Source of the DNA: Deltaproteobacteria bacterium
Lineage (GTDB): Bacteria; Desulfobacterota; Desulfarculia; Adiutricales; JAFDHD01
Assembly: GCA_019308995.1 (NCBI GenBank)
Contig: JAFDHD010000005.1
Span: 1 to 64,000 of the forward strand
Direction: 5' to 3'
DNA length: 64,000 nucleotides
A program made the translations under genes and the position numbers. Positions within the stretch are counted from its first letter, which is position 1, and every line of letters starts with the position of its first letter. The notes under the pieces are model-generated. The model was given only the letters and a program-made list of their open reading frames with translations, was not told the origin of the DNA and ran no database searches. Positions 18,642-27,662 of the stretch are shown piece after piece.

Positions 18642-19271
18642 ATGATTCATAAAGATCATATGATCTCGGGAGTAATCCTGGCCGCAGGTCGGTCCACCCG
18701 TATGGGCCAGGTCAAGCAGCTTTTACATTTCAGAGGCCAAACCATCCTGGGCCGGATCGTGGAAAATGCCTTTAAATCTTCCTTACAGGAGATCATCGTG
18801 GTCCTTGGCCATGCTGCTCAGCAAATCCAGCAGACCGTTGATCTTCACCGTGTGAAAGTGGTCGTAAATGAACATTATGACCTGGGGCAGAGCACATCAA
18901 TTAAGGCGGGCCTGGCAGAGGTCTCGGACCAGAGCGCCGGCGTGATGTTCATTCTGGGAGATCAACCACTAATAGAGGTGAAAGTAATTGATGCGCTCAT
19001 TGAAGGCTATCGCCAGGATAGAGCCTGGCTGGTGATTCCCACCTGGCGCGGCAGGCGAGGCAACCCCGTGCTTATCGCCCGCTCACTCTTCCCTCGGCTA
19101 AACACACTAATTGGGGATCCAGGGGCGAGAGTGCTTTTTGAGGAATATGCAAAGCAGATCAAGGAAATTGAGGTGGAAAACGACAGTATTCATTTTGATC
19201 TGGATACCTGGCATGACTACACTGAACTGAAAAAAAGGGAAGGCGCAACTCCGCCGAACCGGTGCGGTTAA
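18642..19271 (+). CDS. mocA: Molybdenum cofactor cytidylyltransferase (MocA-like)
   Basis: 209 residues. The NTP-transferase loop VILAAGRSTRMGQVKQLL, GQSTSIKAGL and FILGDQPLI identify a MobA-like enzyme of the MocA branch, which makes the CMP form of molybdopterin used by molybdenum hydroxylases. It follows xdhC by 14 bases. With yqeB, yqeC and the molybdopterin-binding protein it completes a hydroxylase maturation set. Confidence 0.88.
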   Translation: MIHKDHMISGVILAAGRSTRMGQVKQLLHFRGQTILGRIVENAFKSSLQEIIVVLGHAAQQIQQTVDLHRVKVVVNEHYDLGQSTSIKAGLAEVSDQSAGVMFILGDQPLIEVKVIDALIEGYRQDRAWLVIPTWRGRRGNPVLIARSLFPRLNTLIGDPGARVLFEEYAKQIKEIEVENDSIHFDLDTWHDYTELKKREGATPPNRCG

Positions 19272-19476
19272 GTTTTTCTCCCGCACTTTGATAACGAATG
19301 TCTTTAGTCACAACATTACTTATTGTGATTACTGAAAGGGCGTCGGGGACATTAATTCCTCTACCTGCTGAAGGTATTCTTAGCGCTGGCACAGGGTTGT
19401 GAAACAGAAAGTGTTTTTATAATTACTCTTGGACAAGGATCAATCAGAGCTGACAGCAATCAGAAAGGAATGCGGT

Positions 19477-20895
19477 ATGTCGAATTTGGAGATTTGCTTT
19501 ATGACTGCCACGGAGTTGTGCGACCGCATCCGCGCCAAAACCCTGTCGGCGCGGGAGGTCATGGAGGCCCATCTGGCGCAGATCGAACGGGTTAACCCCA
19601 AGGTGAACGCCATCGTTACGCTACTGCCCGATCAGGCCATGGACCAGGCCAAAAAGGCTGACGAGGCCCTGACCCGGGGCCAGGAAATCGGACCGCTGCA
19701 CGGTCTGCCCATGGCGCATAAAGATCTGGTACTCACCAAAGGCATCCGCACCACCTTTGGCTCGCCGATTTACAGGGACTTTGTCCCGACTCAAGACGAC
19801 CTGATCATAGAGCGGCTGAAAAAGGCCGGGACCATAGCCATGGGCAAGACCAACACGCCTGAGTTCGGGGCCGGTTCGCAAACCTATAATGAAGTCTTTG
19901 GGCAGACCCTCAACCCATACAACACCACCAAGACCTGCGGCGGCAGCAGCGGCGGGGCGGCCGCGGCCCTGGCCTGCGGCATGCTGCCTCTGGCCGATGG
20001 CAGTGACATGGGCGGCAGCCTGCGCAATCCGGCCAACTTCTGCAACGTCGTCGGGTTTCGCCCCTCTCCCGGCCGGGTGCCCATGTATCCCAGACAGGTC
20101 GGCTGGACTACCTTCTCGGTGCAGGGCCCCATGGCCCGAACGGTCGAAGATACCGCGCTCATGCTGAGCACTATCGCTGGACCTGACCCGCGCTCACCCA
20201 TCGCCCTGACTGAGCCGGGCAGCCTGTTTGCCCGCTCCCTTAAACGAAATTTCAAGGGGACGCGCCTGGCCTGGAGCCGCGATCTGGGGGGACTGCCCGT
20301 GGACGGGCGCGTGACTGCGGTCATTGACGGGCAGCGAAATGTCTTTGAATCCCTGGGCTGCCAGATCGAGGATGCCGAGCCGGATTTCTCAGGCGCGGAT
20401 GAGGCTTTCAAGGTCTGGCGGGCCTGGGTCGTGGAACTGGGCATGGCCCGCCTGCTGGAGACGCGCCGGGATCAAATCAAGGACACACTGATCTGGAACA
20501 CCGAACAAGGCATGAAGCTGACCGGCCCCCAGATCGGGCGGGCCGAAGTCCAGCGCACCCGGCTCTATCACCGCGTGCGGGAGTTCATGGAAACCTATGA
20601 GTTCATGATCCTCCCGGTGAATCAGGTGCCTCCCTTTGACGTGAAGCAGCCTTATATCACCGAGATCAACGGCGTCAAGATGGAGACCTACATTGACTGG
20701 ATGAAGTCCTGCTACTACATCACCGTGACAGGGCATCCAGCTATTTCAATGCCCTGCGGCTTCACGCCCGAGGGTCTGCCCGTGGGCGTCCAGATCGTCG
20801 GCCGCCACCAGGACGATTTCGGCGTTCTGCAATTAGCCTATGCCTTTGAACAGGCCACCGAATTCTGGAAACAGCGGCCGCCAATAGTGGAGTGA
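19477..20895 (+). CDS. Amidase signature family enzyme
   Basis: 472 residues from ATG 19477, with AAGGA seven bases before it. A TTG at 19429 is in frame but lacks a site. The Ser-cisSer-Lys triad is visible: Lys in MAHKDLVL, and the Gly/Ser-rich block from GGSSGG to DGSDMGGSLRNPAN. The family hydrolyses amides to acid and ammonia; the substrate is not readable from the sequence. The C-terminus is complete (GVQIVGRHQDDFGVLQLA). An insertion sequence begins 84 bases later. Confidence 0.9.
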   Translation: MSNLEICFMTATELCDRIRAKTLSAREVMEAHLAQIERVNPKVNAIVTLLPDQAMDQAKKADEALTRGQEIGPLHGLPMAHKDLVLTKGIRTTFGSPIYRDFVPTQDDLIIERLKKAGTIAMGKTNTPEFGAGSQTYNEVFGQTLNPYNTTKTCGGSSGGAAAALACGMLPLADGSDMGGSLRNPANFCNVVGFRPSPGRVPMYPRQVGWTTFSVQGPMARTVEDTALMLSTIAGPDPRSPIALTEPGSLFARSLKRNFKGTRLAWSRDLGGLPVDGRVTAVIDGQRNVFESLGCQIEDAEPDFSGADEAFKVWRAWVVELGMARLLETRRDQIKDTLIWNTEQGMKLTGPQIGRAEVQRTRLYHRVREFMETYEFMILPVNQVPPFDVKQPYITEINGVKMETYIDWMKSCYYITVTGHPAISMPCGFTPEGLPVGVQIVGRHQDDFGVLQLAYAFEQATEFWKQRPPIVE

Positions 20896-20971
20896 TTCAA
20901 CGTTTATCTCCTCGTCACCCAGAGAGGTAGATGGAGGCATCCCTTTTTCACCCCTCACCTCAATCCTCTCC

Positions 20972-20979
20972 CGCAAGGG
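20972..20979. repeat. Target site duplication, left copy
   Basis: CGCAAGGG directly outside the left inverted repeat matches 22703-22710 outside the right inverted repeat. Eight bases, identical copies. Confidence 0.85.
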
Positions 20980-22702
20980 CTCATCTTTACCCACAAGTTT
21001 TTCTTTGTCACTCTTTCTTACAACTCGTTGAAATTACATAATAATTTACCATGAAAAAAAATCTAGACTTTTCAAGGTAAATATGGCATACCATATTATG
21101 TGAGTGCCAGATTCGTTCATACCGAAAAAATGCAATCCTTTTACCCTAATAGTGGTAATGGATTGAATGCTAAGCCGGGTCATGCCACAGAGGATATAGC
21201 AGAATGGGCCATGCGGCAATACAAAACCCTGGACCTCCCCGACGCTCGTTTGGAAAGAAGGTGTCTTAGGACTGTATTGACTTTGGCCAACAAACCTCAA
21301 GATAGTATTAACCAAGCTTCTGAGAACTGGGCGCAAGCCAAAGGTGCCTATCGATTTATTGAAAATGATCGAGTCACATCTGAATCCCTCCAGGCACCCA
21401 TTGGCGATGCGACCGCCGATGCTTGCGCCAATCAAGACACTATTATTGCGGTTCAGGATACCACCACCCTGAGCTTTGGCAGTGCACGCCAGGCTAAGGG
21501 ATTGGGAACGATTAACGACTCCTCTTCCGCCAGGGGCATGTTTTATCACCCTGTTTTGGCTCTTCGAGAAGACGGCCTCGCTCTCGGCCTTCTTGATCAG
21601 CAGCACTGGTGCCGGGAACCGGAAGTCAAACATAAAGCTAAAGACAGGTACAAACGATCCATCAATGAAAAAGAAAGCGGCAAATGGCTTAAAGGTGTGG
21701 CGGCTGCTAATTTGGCCTTGAAAACCAACCTGTCTAAAGATAAGCGCCCTAAAATCATTCATGTTTTTGACCGTGAAGGTGACGTGCACGAAGTCTTCCA
21801 ACTCATTGAGACGCTGCAAGACGGGGCCGTGATCCGTAGCGCCCATAACCGCCGGGTGGTCACTGACCATGGCCACGCTGATTACGCCCACGACTTGGTC
21901 CGTAAGGCTCCGCTTCTTGGTGAAATCACCATTGATGTCCCCCGAAAACCAGGCCAGAAAAAACGAAAAGCCACCCTTCAGCTTCGGGCCGTAAGAGTGA
22001 CTTTGACTCCAAAAAAACACAAACATCCCGACCGTTATCCCATCACTCTGACCCTGGTTGAAGTCCGGGAGATTATACCGCCAACCAAAACCACACCTCT
22101 TCACTGGCTGTTGTGGTCCAACGAGACCGTTCATGATCTCAATGGGGCTGGACGAATCATGCATATTTACACTATGCGCTGGAAGATTGAAGACCTTTTC
22201 TTGACCCTTAAACAAGGGTGTCGGATCGAGAAAGTTCAATTTGAAACCTCGGAACGCCTGGCCAAAGTCGTCTCATTACTTGCACCCATCGCCTTACGTA
22301 TCCTCCAATGCCGGGACTTGGCCCGGCTGGAACCCGAGGCACCAGGCACCGTGATTCTCAGCGAAGATGAGTGGAAAACTTTGTGGGCTTATATCCATAA
22401 AAAAACGCCTGCAGAGGGTCAATCTCCGCCAAGTTTAAGGCAAACCGTTTTATGGATCGGCCGCCTAGGGGGCCATCTGGGCCGAAAGTCAGACGGTATG
22501 CCAGGGGTAAAAACCTTATGGCTAGGCCTTAAGGACCTGACCATCATGACGATAGGGTACAAAATAGCTCAAAGCTAAAGCCAAAAATATTTTCTATTTA
22601 AATTCCTTGGTAAATCCTCTATATTCAAACACCGATATTGCTTCTATTTGCCTACTCCCTTACCCTTACATCCATTTTTTAACTCTTGTGGGTAAAGATG
22701 AG
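20980..22702 (+). mobile_element. IS4-type insertion sequence (1723 bp) with intact ends
   Basis: Perfect 18-bp terminal inverted repeats (CTCATCTTTACCCACAAG at 20980-20997 and its complement at 22685-22702) bracket one full-length transposase gene. The 8-bp direct repeat CGCAAGGG on both sides marks the insertion. Undamaged repeats, identical target copies and an open transposase frame point to a recent, possibly still mobile copy. No passenger gene is present. Confidence 0.9.
21100..22578 (+). CDS. IS4 family DDE transposase
   Basis: Up to 492 residues from GTG 21100; ATG at 21130 (482 residues) is an equally possible start, and neither has a clear ribosome binding site. The N-terminal region resembles the Tn5/IS50-type DNA-binding domain (ALDARLERRCLRT-like, WAQAKGAYRFIEND). 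Catalytic residues are visible: Asp in VQDTTTLS, Asp in VFDREGD, and the Glu in the IS4 Y-(2)-R-(3)-E-(6)-K signature YTMRWKIEDLFLTLK. A long antisense frame over this gene is a shadow. Confidence 0.93.
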   Translation: MSARFVHTEKMQSFYPNSGNGLNAKPGHATEDIAEWAMRQYKTLDLPDARLERRCLRTVLTLANKPQDSINQASENWAQAKGAYRFIENDRVTSESLQAPIGDATADACANQDTIIAVQDTTTLSFGSARQAKGLGTINDSSSARGMFYHPVLALREDGLALGLLDQQHWCREPEVKHKAKDRYKRSINEKESGKWLKGVAAANLALKTNLSKDKRPKIIHVFDREGDVHEVFQLIETLQDGAVIRSAHNRRVVTDHGHADYAHDLVRKAPLLGEITIDVPRKPGQKKRKATLQLRAVRVTLTPKKHKHPDRYPITLTLVEVREIIPPTKTTPLHWLLWSNETVHDLNGAGRIMHIYTMRWKIEDLFLTLKQGCRIEKVQFETSERLAKVVSLLAPIALRILQCRDLARLEPEAPGTVILSEDEWKTLWAYIHKKTPAEGQSPPSLRQTVLWIGRLGGHLGRKSDGMPGVKTLWLGLKDLTIMTIGYKIAQS

Positions 22703-22710
22703 CGCAAGGG
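22685..22710. repeat. Right inverted repeat and right target copy of the insertion sequence
   Basis: 22685-22702 is the complement of the left end (18 of 18 bases) and 22703-22710 is the second CGCAAGGG copy. Confidence 0.88.
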
Positions 22711-22750
22711 GAGGAGGGTTTTATTTGAGCATCCTTTCGAGCAAGGCTAA

Positions 22751-22811
22751 ACCCCGCTCCAACAATCCCCGAGTTTCGCCATTCAAACCTAGGAGCGGGA
22801 TTTATTCCCGC
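22751..22811. repeat. REP-like inverted repeats between the insertion sequence and tRNA-Pro
   Basis: CCCCGCTCC at 22753-22760 region pairs with GGAGCGGG at 22793-22799, which in turn pairs with CCCGC at 22807-22811 (GCGGGA-TTTAT-TCCCGC). Alternating hairpins of this kind look like a dispersed extragenic repeat. Other copies were not seen in the window. Confidence 0.4.
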
Positions 22812-22916
22812 CCGAATCATTCTGCAATTGGCGCGAAGAAAATTGGAAATTATCTGCCCGGGTTGGTTTCTGGTGTCAGGGAGGCGTTTAAAAAGTGATG
22901 TATTGATAAAAGTATT

Positions 22917-22959
22917 GAGAAAAAGCATCAAAGGGTTAAGCGAAATCGCTTAGCCCCTT
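22917..22959 (-). terminator. Rho-independent terminator of tRNA-Pro
   Basis: Read on the minus strand, an AAGGGGCTAAGCGA stem pairs with CGCTTAACCCTT around a TTT loop (22931-22959), and TTTTTCTC follows at 22917-22924. It lies directly after the tRNA 3' end. Confidence 0.8.
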
Positions 22960-22966
22960 GATTTTA

Positions 22967-23045
<79 letters not shown>

Positions 23046-23070
23046 AAATTATTATTCGATTTTCCTTTGT

Positions 23071-23910
23071 CTAGTCCTGCAAGCGGCTGCGCACCCAGTT
23101 CTGATAGGCTTGCAGGCCCTTAACCAGCGCCCGAGTGATGGCGTCCCGGTAAGCCTGGCTCAAAAGCCTTCTTTCCTCTTCCGGATTGGTCAAGTACCCC
23201 ACCTCAATCAGCACCGCCGGGCGGGCCGCGCCAGCCAGTACAGACAACGGCAGCCCCAGCACCTCCCGACTCCTGATCCGAAGCACCTCACTTAAGGCCT
23301 GGTTGACTTCACCGGCCAGCCGCCGACTGGAAATAATAAAAGGGCTCTGCGCCAGGGCCCATTCCACGGGCTGCCCCGGGGCTGGCGGTTTCAAGGATAC
23401 CCGATCCGCCAGGCCCTCTTGAAGGCTGTAATCCTGAAAAAAAACTCCGAAACCGGACTGCGCCCGCTGGGCCGCCCCCCCGGCGTGGAGGGACAGGAAA
23501 AGGTGCCCCTTGACGCGATTCACCACCGCGGTCCTTTCAGCCAAACTGGGATTTTCATCCCCGGTCCGGGTCAAAAAAACCCGCACCCCAAGCTCATCTT
23601 CCAGAACCATTTTAAGCTGACGGGCAAGCGCCAGGGTCAGGCGGCTTTCCGTCAGCCCGGTGGGGCCGGTCACACCAGTGTCCTCTCCGCCGTGGCCCGG
23701 ATCAATGACCACCCGTTCTACGGTTTCTGACACCTGGCCCTGAAGCCGCTCAGCCTCTTCTGCCGCTATTGGCGAAGTGGCATAACAAAAGGCCGTAAGA
23801 GCCAGGAATATCACAGAATAAACGCGCACAGTCAAACCACGACGTATGAAATCATGTCCCTCTGGCAGTGTCAAGAATTTTATCAGGCAGGGAACACGGC
23901 TTCTTGACAT
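23071..23910 (-). CDS. N-acetylmuramoyl-L-alanine amidase, Amidase_3 (AmiC-like)
   Basis: Up to 279 residues. Zinc-site motifs are [18 protein letters not shown] and [11 protein letters not shown], the standard Amidase_3 set. The enzyme cuts the amide between MurNAc and the peptide stem in the cell wall. The N-terminal hydrophobic stretch [21 protein letters not shown] is a signal peptide. It would fit better at the N-terminus if translation began at GTG 23829, but no ribosome binding site decides between 23829 and ATG 23910. It diverges from the acidic protein gene. Confidence 0.88.
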   Translation of the reverse strand: MSRSRVPCLIKFLTLPEGHDFIRRGLTVRVYSVIFLALTAFCYATSPIAAEEAERLQGQVSETVERVVIDPGHGGEDTGVTGPTGLTESRLTLALARQLKMVLEDELGVRVFLTRTGDENPSLAERTAVVNRVKGHLFLSLHAGGAAQRAQSGFGVFFQDYSLQEGLADRVSLKPPAPGQPVEWALAQSPFIISSRRLAGEVNQALSEVLRIRSREVLGLPLSVLAGAARPAVLIEVGYLTNPEEERRLLSQAYRDAITRALVKGLQAYQNWVRSRLQD

Positions 23911-23976
23911 CCACCAGTGCCTGTGCTAGTCTTGAGAGGTCTAATCAAAGATTTCCCATTTTTTTGGAGGTATGCC

Positions 23977-24786
23977 GTGGCCGACGAAAATGACACGCGT
24001 TCAGGTAACGGTACAGACCTTGATGTAACTAAAATCCTGGACGAGGATGTTGATTTTGAACTGGAAGACGTCCTGGTCGAGGAGGATGAATCTGCCTTGA
24101 GCGCGGTAGTGGAACCGGCTGAGGCCGGGGCTTCTTCCGAGGAGACCGAACGCGGTCTCACCCTGGAAGACATTGTTTTTAGAGATGAATTTGAGGCTCA
24201 AGTAGAAGGGGAAGTTGATTTTGAGCTTGAGGAGGAGGCCGAAAAGGGGGAGTTGAGCTTTGACGAGGAAGTCCAAACTCCGGATACGCCCGGTTTGGAA
24301 GAAGTTGAGGAAGACCTTGATTTTGAACTGGATGAGGTCGTCGAGGAGGCTCCTGAGATGATCGGCGCCGAGGCTGAAGCTCCTTCGGAAGAGGAAGACC
24401 TTGATTTTGGACTGGAGGACATCATTAAGGAGGCTCCTGAGGCCATGGAAGCCGAACCCGAAGCTCCTTCCCTCGAAGTCGAGGAAGCGGATGTTTTTGA
24501 ACCAGAAGAGTTTCCTGAAGCGGTTGCCGAACCGGCCGAGGAGATACCTGCCGCTCTCATAAGCGAGGCAGGGCCGGTGGATGAACGGTCTCCAGCGACT
24601 GAGATGGCCCGGAGGCCCGGTGGTGTGGAAGTCCCTGCCCTGGATCAGGAACGGCTGGAGGCGATCGTCAAAGAAACCGTCCGGGAGACGGTCAGCCAGG
24701 TCCTGGAAGGCATACTGCCTGGCGTGATCGAGGAGGTTGTGACCCGGGAGATTGAAAAACTGCGGGCCGAACTGGAGGAGATTTGA
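23977..24786 (+). CDS. Acidic repeat protein with C-terminal helical region, function unknown
   Basis: 269 residues from GTG 23977, which has GGAGG (23966-23970) six bases upstream; the ATG at 23972 is out of frame. A region of about 180 residues is dominated by Glu and Asp. It holds at least four degenerate repeats around (D/E)-(V/L)-D-F-(E/G)-L-(E/D), for example EDVDFELEDV, GEVDFELEEE, EDLDFELDEV and EDLDFGLEDI. The last 60 residues are predicted amphipathic helices (VKETVRETVSQVLEGILPG, then VTREIEKLRAELEEI). This acidic linker plus C-terminal helix layout recalls polar scaffold proteins such as PopZ, but I have no direct match. Confidence 0.8.
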   Translation: MADENDTRSGNGTDLDVTKILDEDVDFELEDVLVEEDESALSAVVEPAEAGASSEETERGLTLEDIVFRDEFEAQVEGEVDFELEEEAEKGELSFDEEVQTPDTPGLEEVEEDLDFELDEVVEEAPEMIGAEAEAPSEEEDLDFGLEDIIKEAPEAMEAEPEAPSLEVEEADVFEPEEFPEAVAEPAEEIPAALISEAGPVDERSPATEMARRPGGVEVPALDQERLEAIVKETVRETVSQVLEGILPGVIEEVVTREIEKLRAELEEI

Positions 24787-24822
24787 TGCGCCTGTTTAGA
24801 GGAAGCCTGTTTTTTGTAACTA

Positions 24823-24838
24823 GCCCCTCTTGAGGGGC
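24823..24838. terminator. Short GC hairpin after the acidic protein gene
   Basis: GCCCCTC-TT-GAGGGGC at 24823-24838 forms a perfect 7-bp stem. It lacks a T-run, so termination would depend on the second hairpin 20 bases further on. Confidence 0.5.
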
Positions 24839-24858
24839 GTTTGAAAAGAATATATTCC

Positions 24859-24892
24859 AAGGGATTGGCCCGAGGCTGATCCCTTCTTTTTT
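24859..24892 (+). terminator. Rho-independent terminator upstream of valS
   Basis: AAGGGAT (24859-24865) pairs with ATCCCTT (24879-24885), followed by CTTTTTT. It separates the acidic protein gene from valS. Confidence 0.65.
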
Positions 24893-24990
24893 CTGGAAGG
24901 CTGGACGCAAAGGTTTTGACTTGCCTATGTTCGGGCTTTGCGCTAATTTAGCCGGACGTTTATCAATGTGAGATACAAACGGAGTGGTAC

Positions 24991-27657
24991 ATGACGACCG
25001 AAAAACTGGATAAGGCCTACGAGCCGCAAAAGGTTGAAGAGCGGTTTTATAGATACTGGGAAGAAGGCGGATATTTTCGGGCGGATGAAAACAGTACCGA
25101 GGAGCCTTATACCATTGTCATCCCTCCGCCCAATGTAACCGGTACCCTTCATCTGGGACACGCCCTGGACAACACGCTGCAGGACATCCTGATCCGGTAT
25201 CACCGCATGAAAGGGTATAACGCCCTGTGGCTGCCCGGCACGGATCATGCCGGTATTGCGACTCAGAATGTCATGGAACGCCAGCTGGTCGAGGAAGGCA
25301 CCTCCCGGGAGGAGCTGGGCCGGGAAAAGTTTGCCGCCCGCATCTGGGAGTGGCGCAGGCGGTATGGAGGCATCATCATCAACCAGTTGAAACGCCTCGG
25401 TTCTTCCTGCGACTGGAGCCGGGAGCGTTTCACCATGGATGAAGGGCTTTCGGCCGCGGTGAAGGAGGTCTTTGTCAGTCTTTATGAGCAGGGCCTCATT
25501 TATCAAGGAAACCGCATCATCAACTGGTGCCCCCGCTGCCAGACCGCGCTGGCTGACATAGAAGTCGAACACGAAAACCTCAAGGCTCATCTGTATTATG
25601 TCCGCTATCCCCTGGCCGAAGGCGACGGGCATCTGGTCGTGGCCACCACGCGTCCCGAGACCCTGCTCGGGGATACTGCCGTGGCGGTCAATCCTCAGGA
25701 TTCCCGATACAAAGATTTCGTGGGCCGCAAGGTTGTTCTGCCTGTATTAAAGAGGCAGATCCCTGTTATTACCGATGATTATGTGGACCTGGAGTTCGGC
25801 ACCGGGGCCCTGAAGATAACCCCGGCCCATGACCCGAACGACTTCGAGATCGGGCTGAAGCATGACCTGCCTTCTGTCAGGTGTATTGACGACGTGGGCC
25901 GTATGAACGAGGAAGCCGGTCCTTATCAAGGGCAGGATCGGTTTGAATGCCGCGAAAACATCGTGGCTGACCTCGAAAAGGAAGGGCTTCTTGAAAGAAT
26001 CGAAGATTATCAGCACGCCGTGGGTCACTGCTACCGCTGCAAGACAATGGTTGAGCCCACCCTTTCCAAGCAGTGGTTCGTCAAGGTCAAGCCGCTGGCT
26101 GAAAAGGCCGTGCAGGCCGTGGAACAAGGCCGCACCCGCATCATCCCGCCCAACTGGGAAAAGACTTTCTTCGACTGGATGAACAATATCAGGGACTGGT
26201 GTGTTTCGCGTCAGATCTGGTGGGGTCACCGCATCCCGGCCTACTACTGCCAGGACTGCGACGAGGTCATTGTCAGCCGCGAGCCGGTGGAAGTTTGTCC
26301 CGCCTGCCAGGGCTCGAAGATCGAACAGGATTCGGACGTCCTGGACACCTGGTTCTCGTCAGGCCTCTGGCCCTTCTCTACCCTCGGCTGGCCGGAAAAA
26401 ACCAAAGACCTGGAGGTGTTTTATCCGACCACCGTCCTGGTGACCGCCTTTGATATCATTTTCTTCTGGGTGGCCAGGATGATGATGCTGGGGATTCACT
26501 TCATGGGTGATGTTCCGTTTCGAGAGGTGTACATCCATGCCTTGATCCGTGATCCTGAAGGCCAGAAGATGTCCAAATCCAAAGGCAACGTCACCGACCC
26601 TCTGGAAATTATGGAAAGATATGGCACAGACGCCTTTCGTTTCACCCTGACCGTCCTGGCGGCCAAGGGACGGGACATTCGCTTGTCTGAGGAGCGCATC
26701 GCCGGATATGCCCACTTTGTCAACAAGCTCTGGAACGCCGCCCGCTTTACCCTGATGAACCTGGAGGGCTTCAGCCCGGAGCGGCTTAAACGGCCTGTTC
26801 TGGATGAAAAGGCCCTGACCCTGGCTGACGCCTGGATCATGAGCCGGATATCCTCCATAACGGCCGAAGTCGAAGAACACCTGGCTGGTTATGATTTTGA
26901 CCGGATGGCCGGCTCCCTGTACCAGTTCGTGTGGCATGAATTCTGTGACTGGTATCTGGAACTGGCCAAGCCGGTGCTTTACGGGGAGGACCCCATCGCC
27001 AGAAGGCAGACCCAGGCCGTGCTGGCTCACGCGCTCTCGGTCATCCTGCGGCTGCTCCATCCAATCATGCCTTTTATCACCGAGAGGATCTGGCAGGCCC
27101 TGCCCGGGACAGACGAAAGCATCATGATCGCTCCTTTCCCCTCCCCGCAGGCCGGTAGGCCTGACCCCGAGGCCGAGCGGCGCATGGCGCTCATTCAGGG
27201 CGTCGTTACGGCGGTCCGTAACATCCGGGGGGAGATGAACGTCCCGCCTTCACAGGAGGTTGAAGTCATCGCCATGGACGATAACCCGGAGAACCGGCAG
27301 CTCCTTAAGCAGCAAAGGGGAGACATCCTGAAACTGGTCCGAGGCAAATCCCTTGAGGTCGCCCCTCCCCAAAAAAAACCAGAAGGCGCCGCGGCCGCGG
27401 TCGCCGGGGCGGTCGAGATCTTCGTCAAGCTAAAAGGCATAATTAACCTTGAGAAAGAAGCTCGCCGCCTGCAAAAGGAACTGGAAAAGGTCGCGAAGGA
27501 GATCGCCCGGTCGGGCCAGAAGCTGGCCAATGAAGATTTTCTGGCCAAAGCTCCGGCTGAAGTCGTGACGCGGGAAAAGGAAAAGAACCGGCTTTTGAAC
27601 GAAAAAAAGGAGAAGCTGGCCATGAACCTCGAACGAGTGGAAGCCCTGAGAAGGTGA
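24991..27657 (+). CDS. valS: Valyl-tRNA synthetase
   Basis: 888 residues, the usual bacterial length. The class I signatures are HLGH (residues 54-57, in GTLHLGHAL) and KMSKS (526-530). The editing domain lies between (VVATTRPETLLGDTAVAV). The C-terminal coiled-coil arm with heptads (LEKEARRLQKELEKVAKEI) is present, as expected for ValRS. It charges tRNA-Val with valine. It overlaps or abuts nadC, so the two are probably on one transcript. Confidence 0.98.
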   Translation: MTTEKLDKAYEPQKVEERFYRYWEEGGYFRADENSTEEPYTIVIPPPNVTGTLHLGHALDNTLQDILIRYHRMKGYNALWLPGTDHAGIATQNVMERQLVEEGTSREELGREKFAARIWEWRRRYGGIIINQLKRLGSSCDWSRERFTMDEGLSAAVKEVFVSLYEQGLIYQGNRIINWCPRCQTALADIEVEHENLKAHLYYVRYPLAEGDGHLVVATTRPETLLGDTAVAVNPQDSRYKDFVGRKVVLPVLKRQIPVITDDYVDLEFGTGALKITPAHDPNDFEIGLKHDLPSVRCIDDVGRMNEEAGPYQGQDRFECRENIVADLEKEGLLERIEDYQHAVGHCYRCKTMVEPTLSKQWFVKVKPLAEKAVQAVEQGRTRIIPPNWEKTFFDWMNNIRDWCVSRQIWWGHRIPAYYCQDCDEVIVSREPVEVCPACQGSKIEQDSDVLDTWFSSGLWPFSTLGWPEKTKDLEVFYPTTVLVTAFDIIFFWVARMMMLGIHFMGDVPFREVYIHALIRDPEGQKMSKSKGNVTDPLEIMERYGTDAFRFTLTVLAAKGRDIRLSEERIAGYAHFVNKLWNAARFTLMNLEGFSPERLKRPVLDEKALTLADAWIMSRISSITAEVEEHLAGYDFDRMAGSLYQFVWHEFCDWYLELAKPVLYGEDPIARRQTQAVLAHALSVILRLLHPIMPFITERIWQALPGTDESIMIAPFPSPQAGRPDPEAERRMALIQGVVTAVRNIRGEMNVPPSQEVEVIAMDDNPENRQLLKQQRGDILKLVRGKSLEVAPPQKKPEGAAAAVAGAVEIFVKLKGIINLEKEARRLQKELEKVAKEIARSGQKLANEDFLAKAPAEVVTREKEKNRLLNEKKEKLAMNLERVEALRR

Positions 27658-27662
27658 GCGCC

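Larger units (their letters stand above)
20962..22727. repeat. REP-like palindrome split by the insertion sequence
   Basis: Joining the flanks of the insertion sequence after removing one target copy restores CCTCTCCCGCAAGGGGAGG, an imperfect palindrome with a GCAA loop in a pyrimidine/purine-rich repeat (left part 20962-20979, right part 22711-22727). Short repeats of this kind between genes are common as extragenic palindromes or terminators. Its position after the amidase gene would suit a terminator that the element has split. Confidence 0.55.

Noticed and set aside
21046-22239. 397-codon frame on the minus strand across the insertion sequence
   Set aside because: It lies wholly opposite the transposase, whose DDE and Y-R-E-K motifs are clear. 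No ribosome binding site or family likeness.
23917-23976. Earlier ATG start for the acidic protein
   Set aside because: The ribosome binding site GGAGG lies inside this extension and points to GTG 23977. The extension overlaps the divergent gene's start region.
25747-27060. Long antisense frames inside valS
   Set aside because: Shadows of a well-conserved gene with HIGH and KMSKS motifs, in a GC-rich coding pattern that often leaves such frames open.
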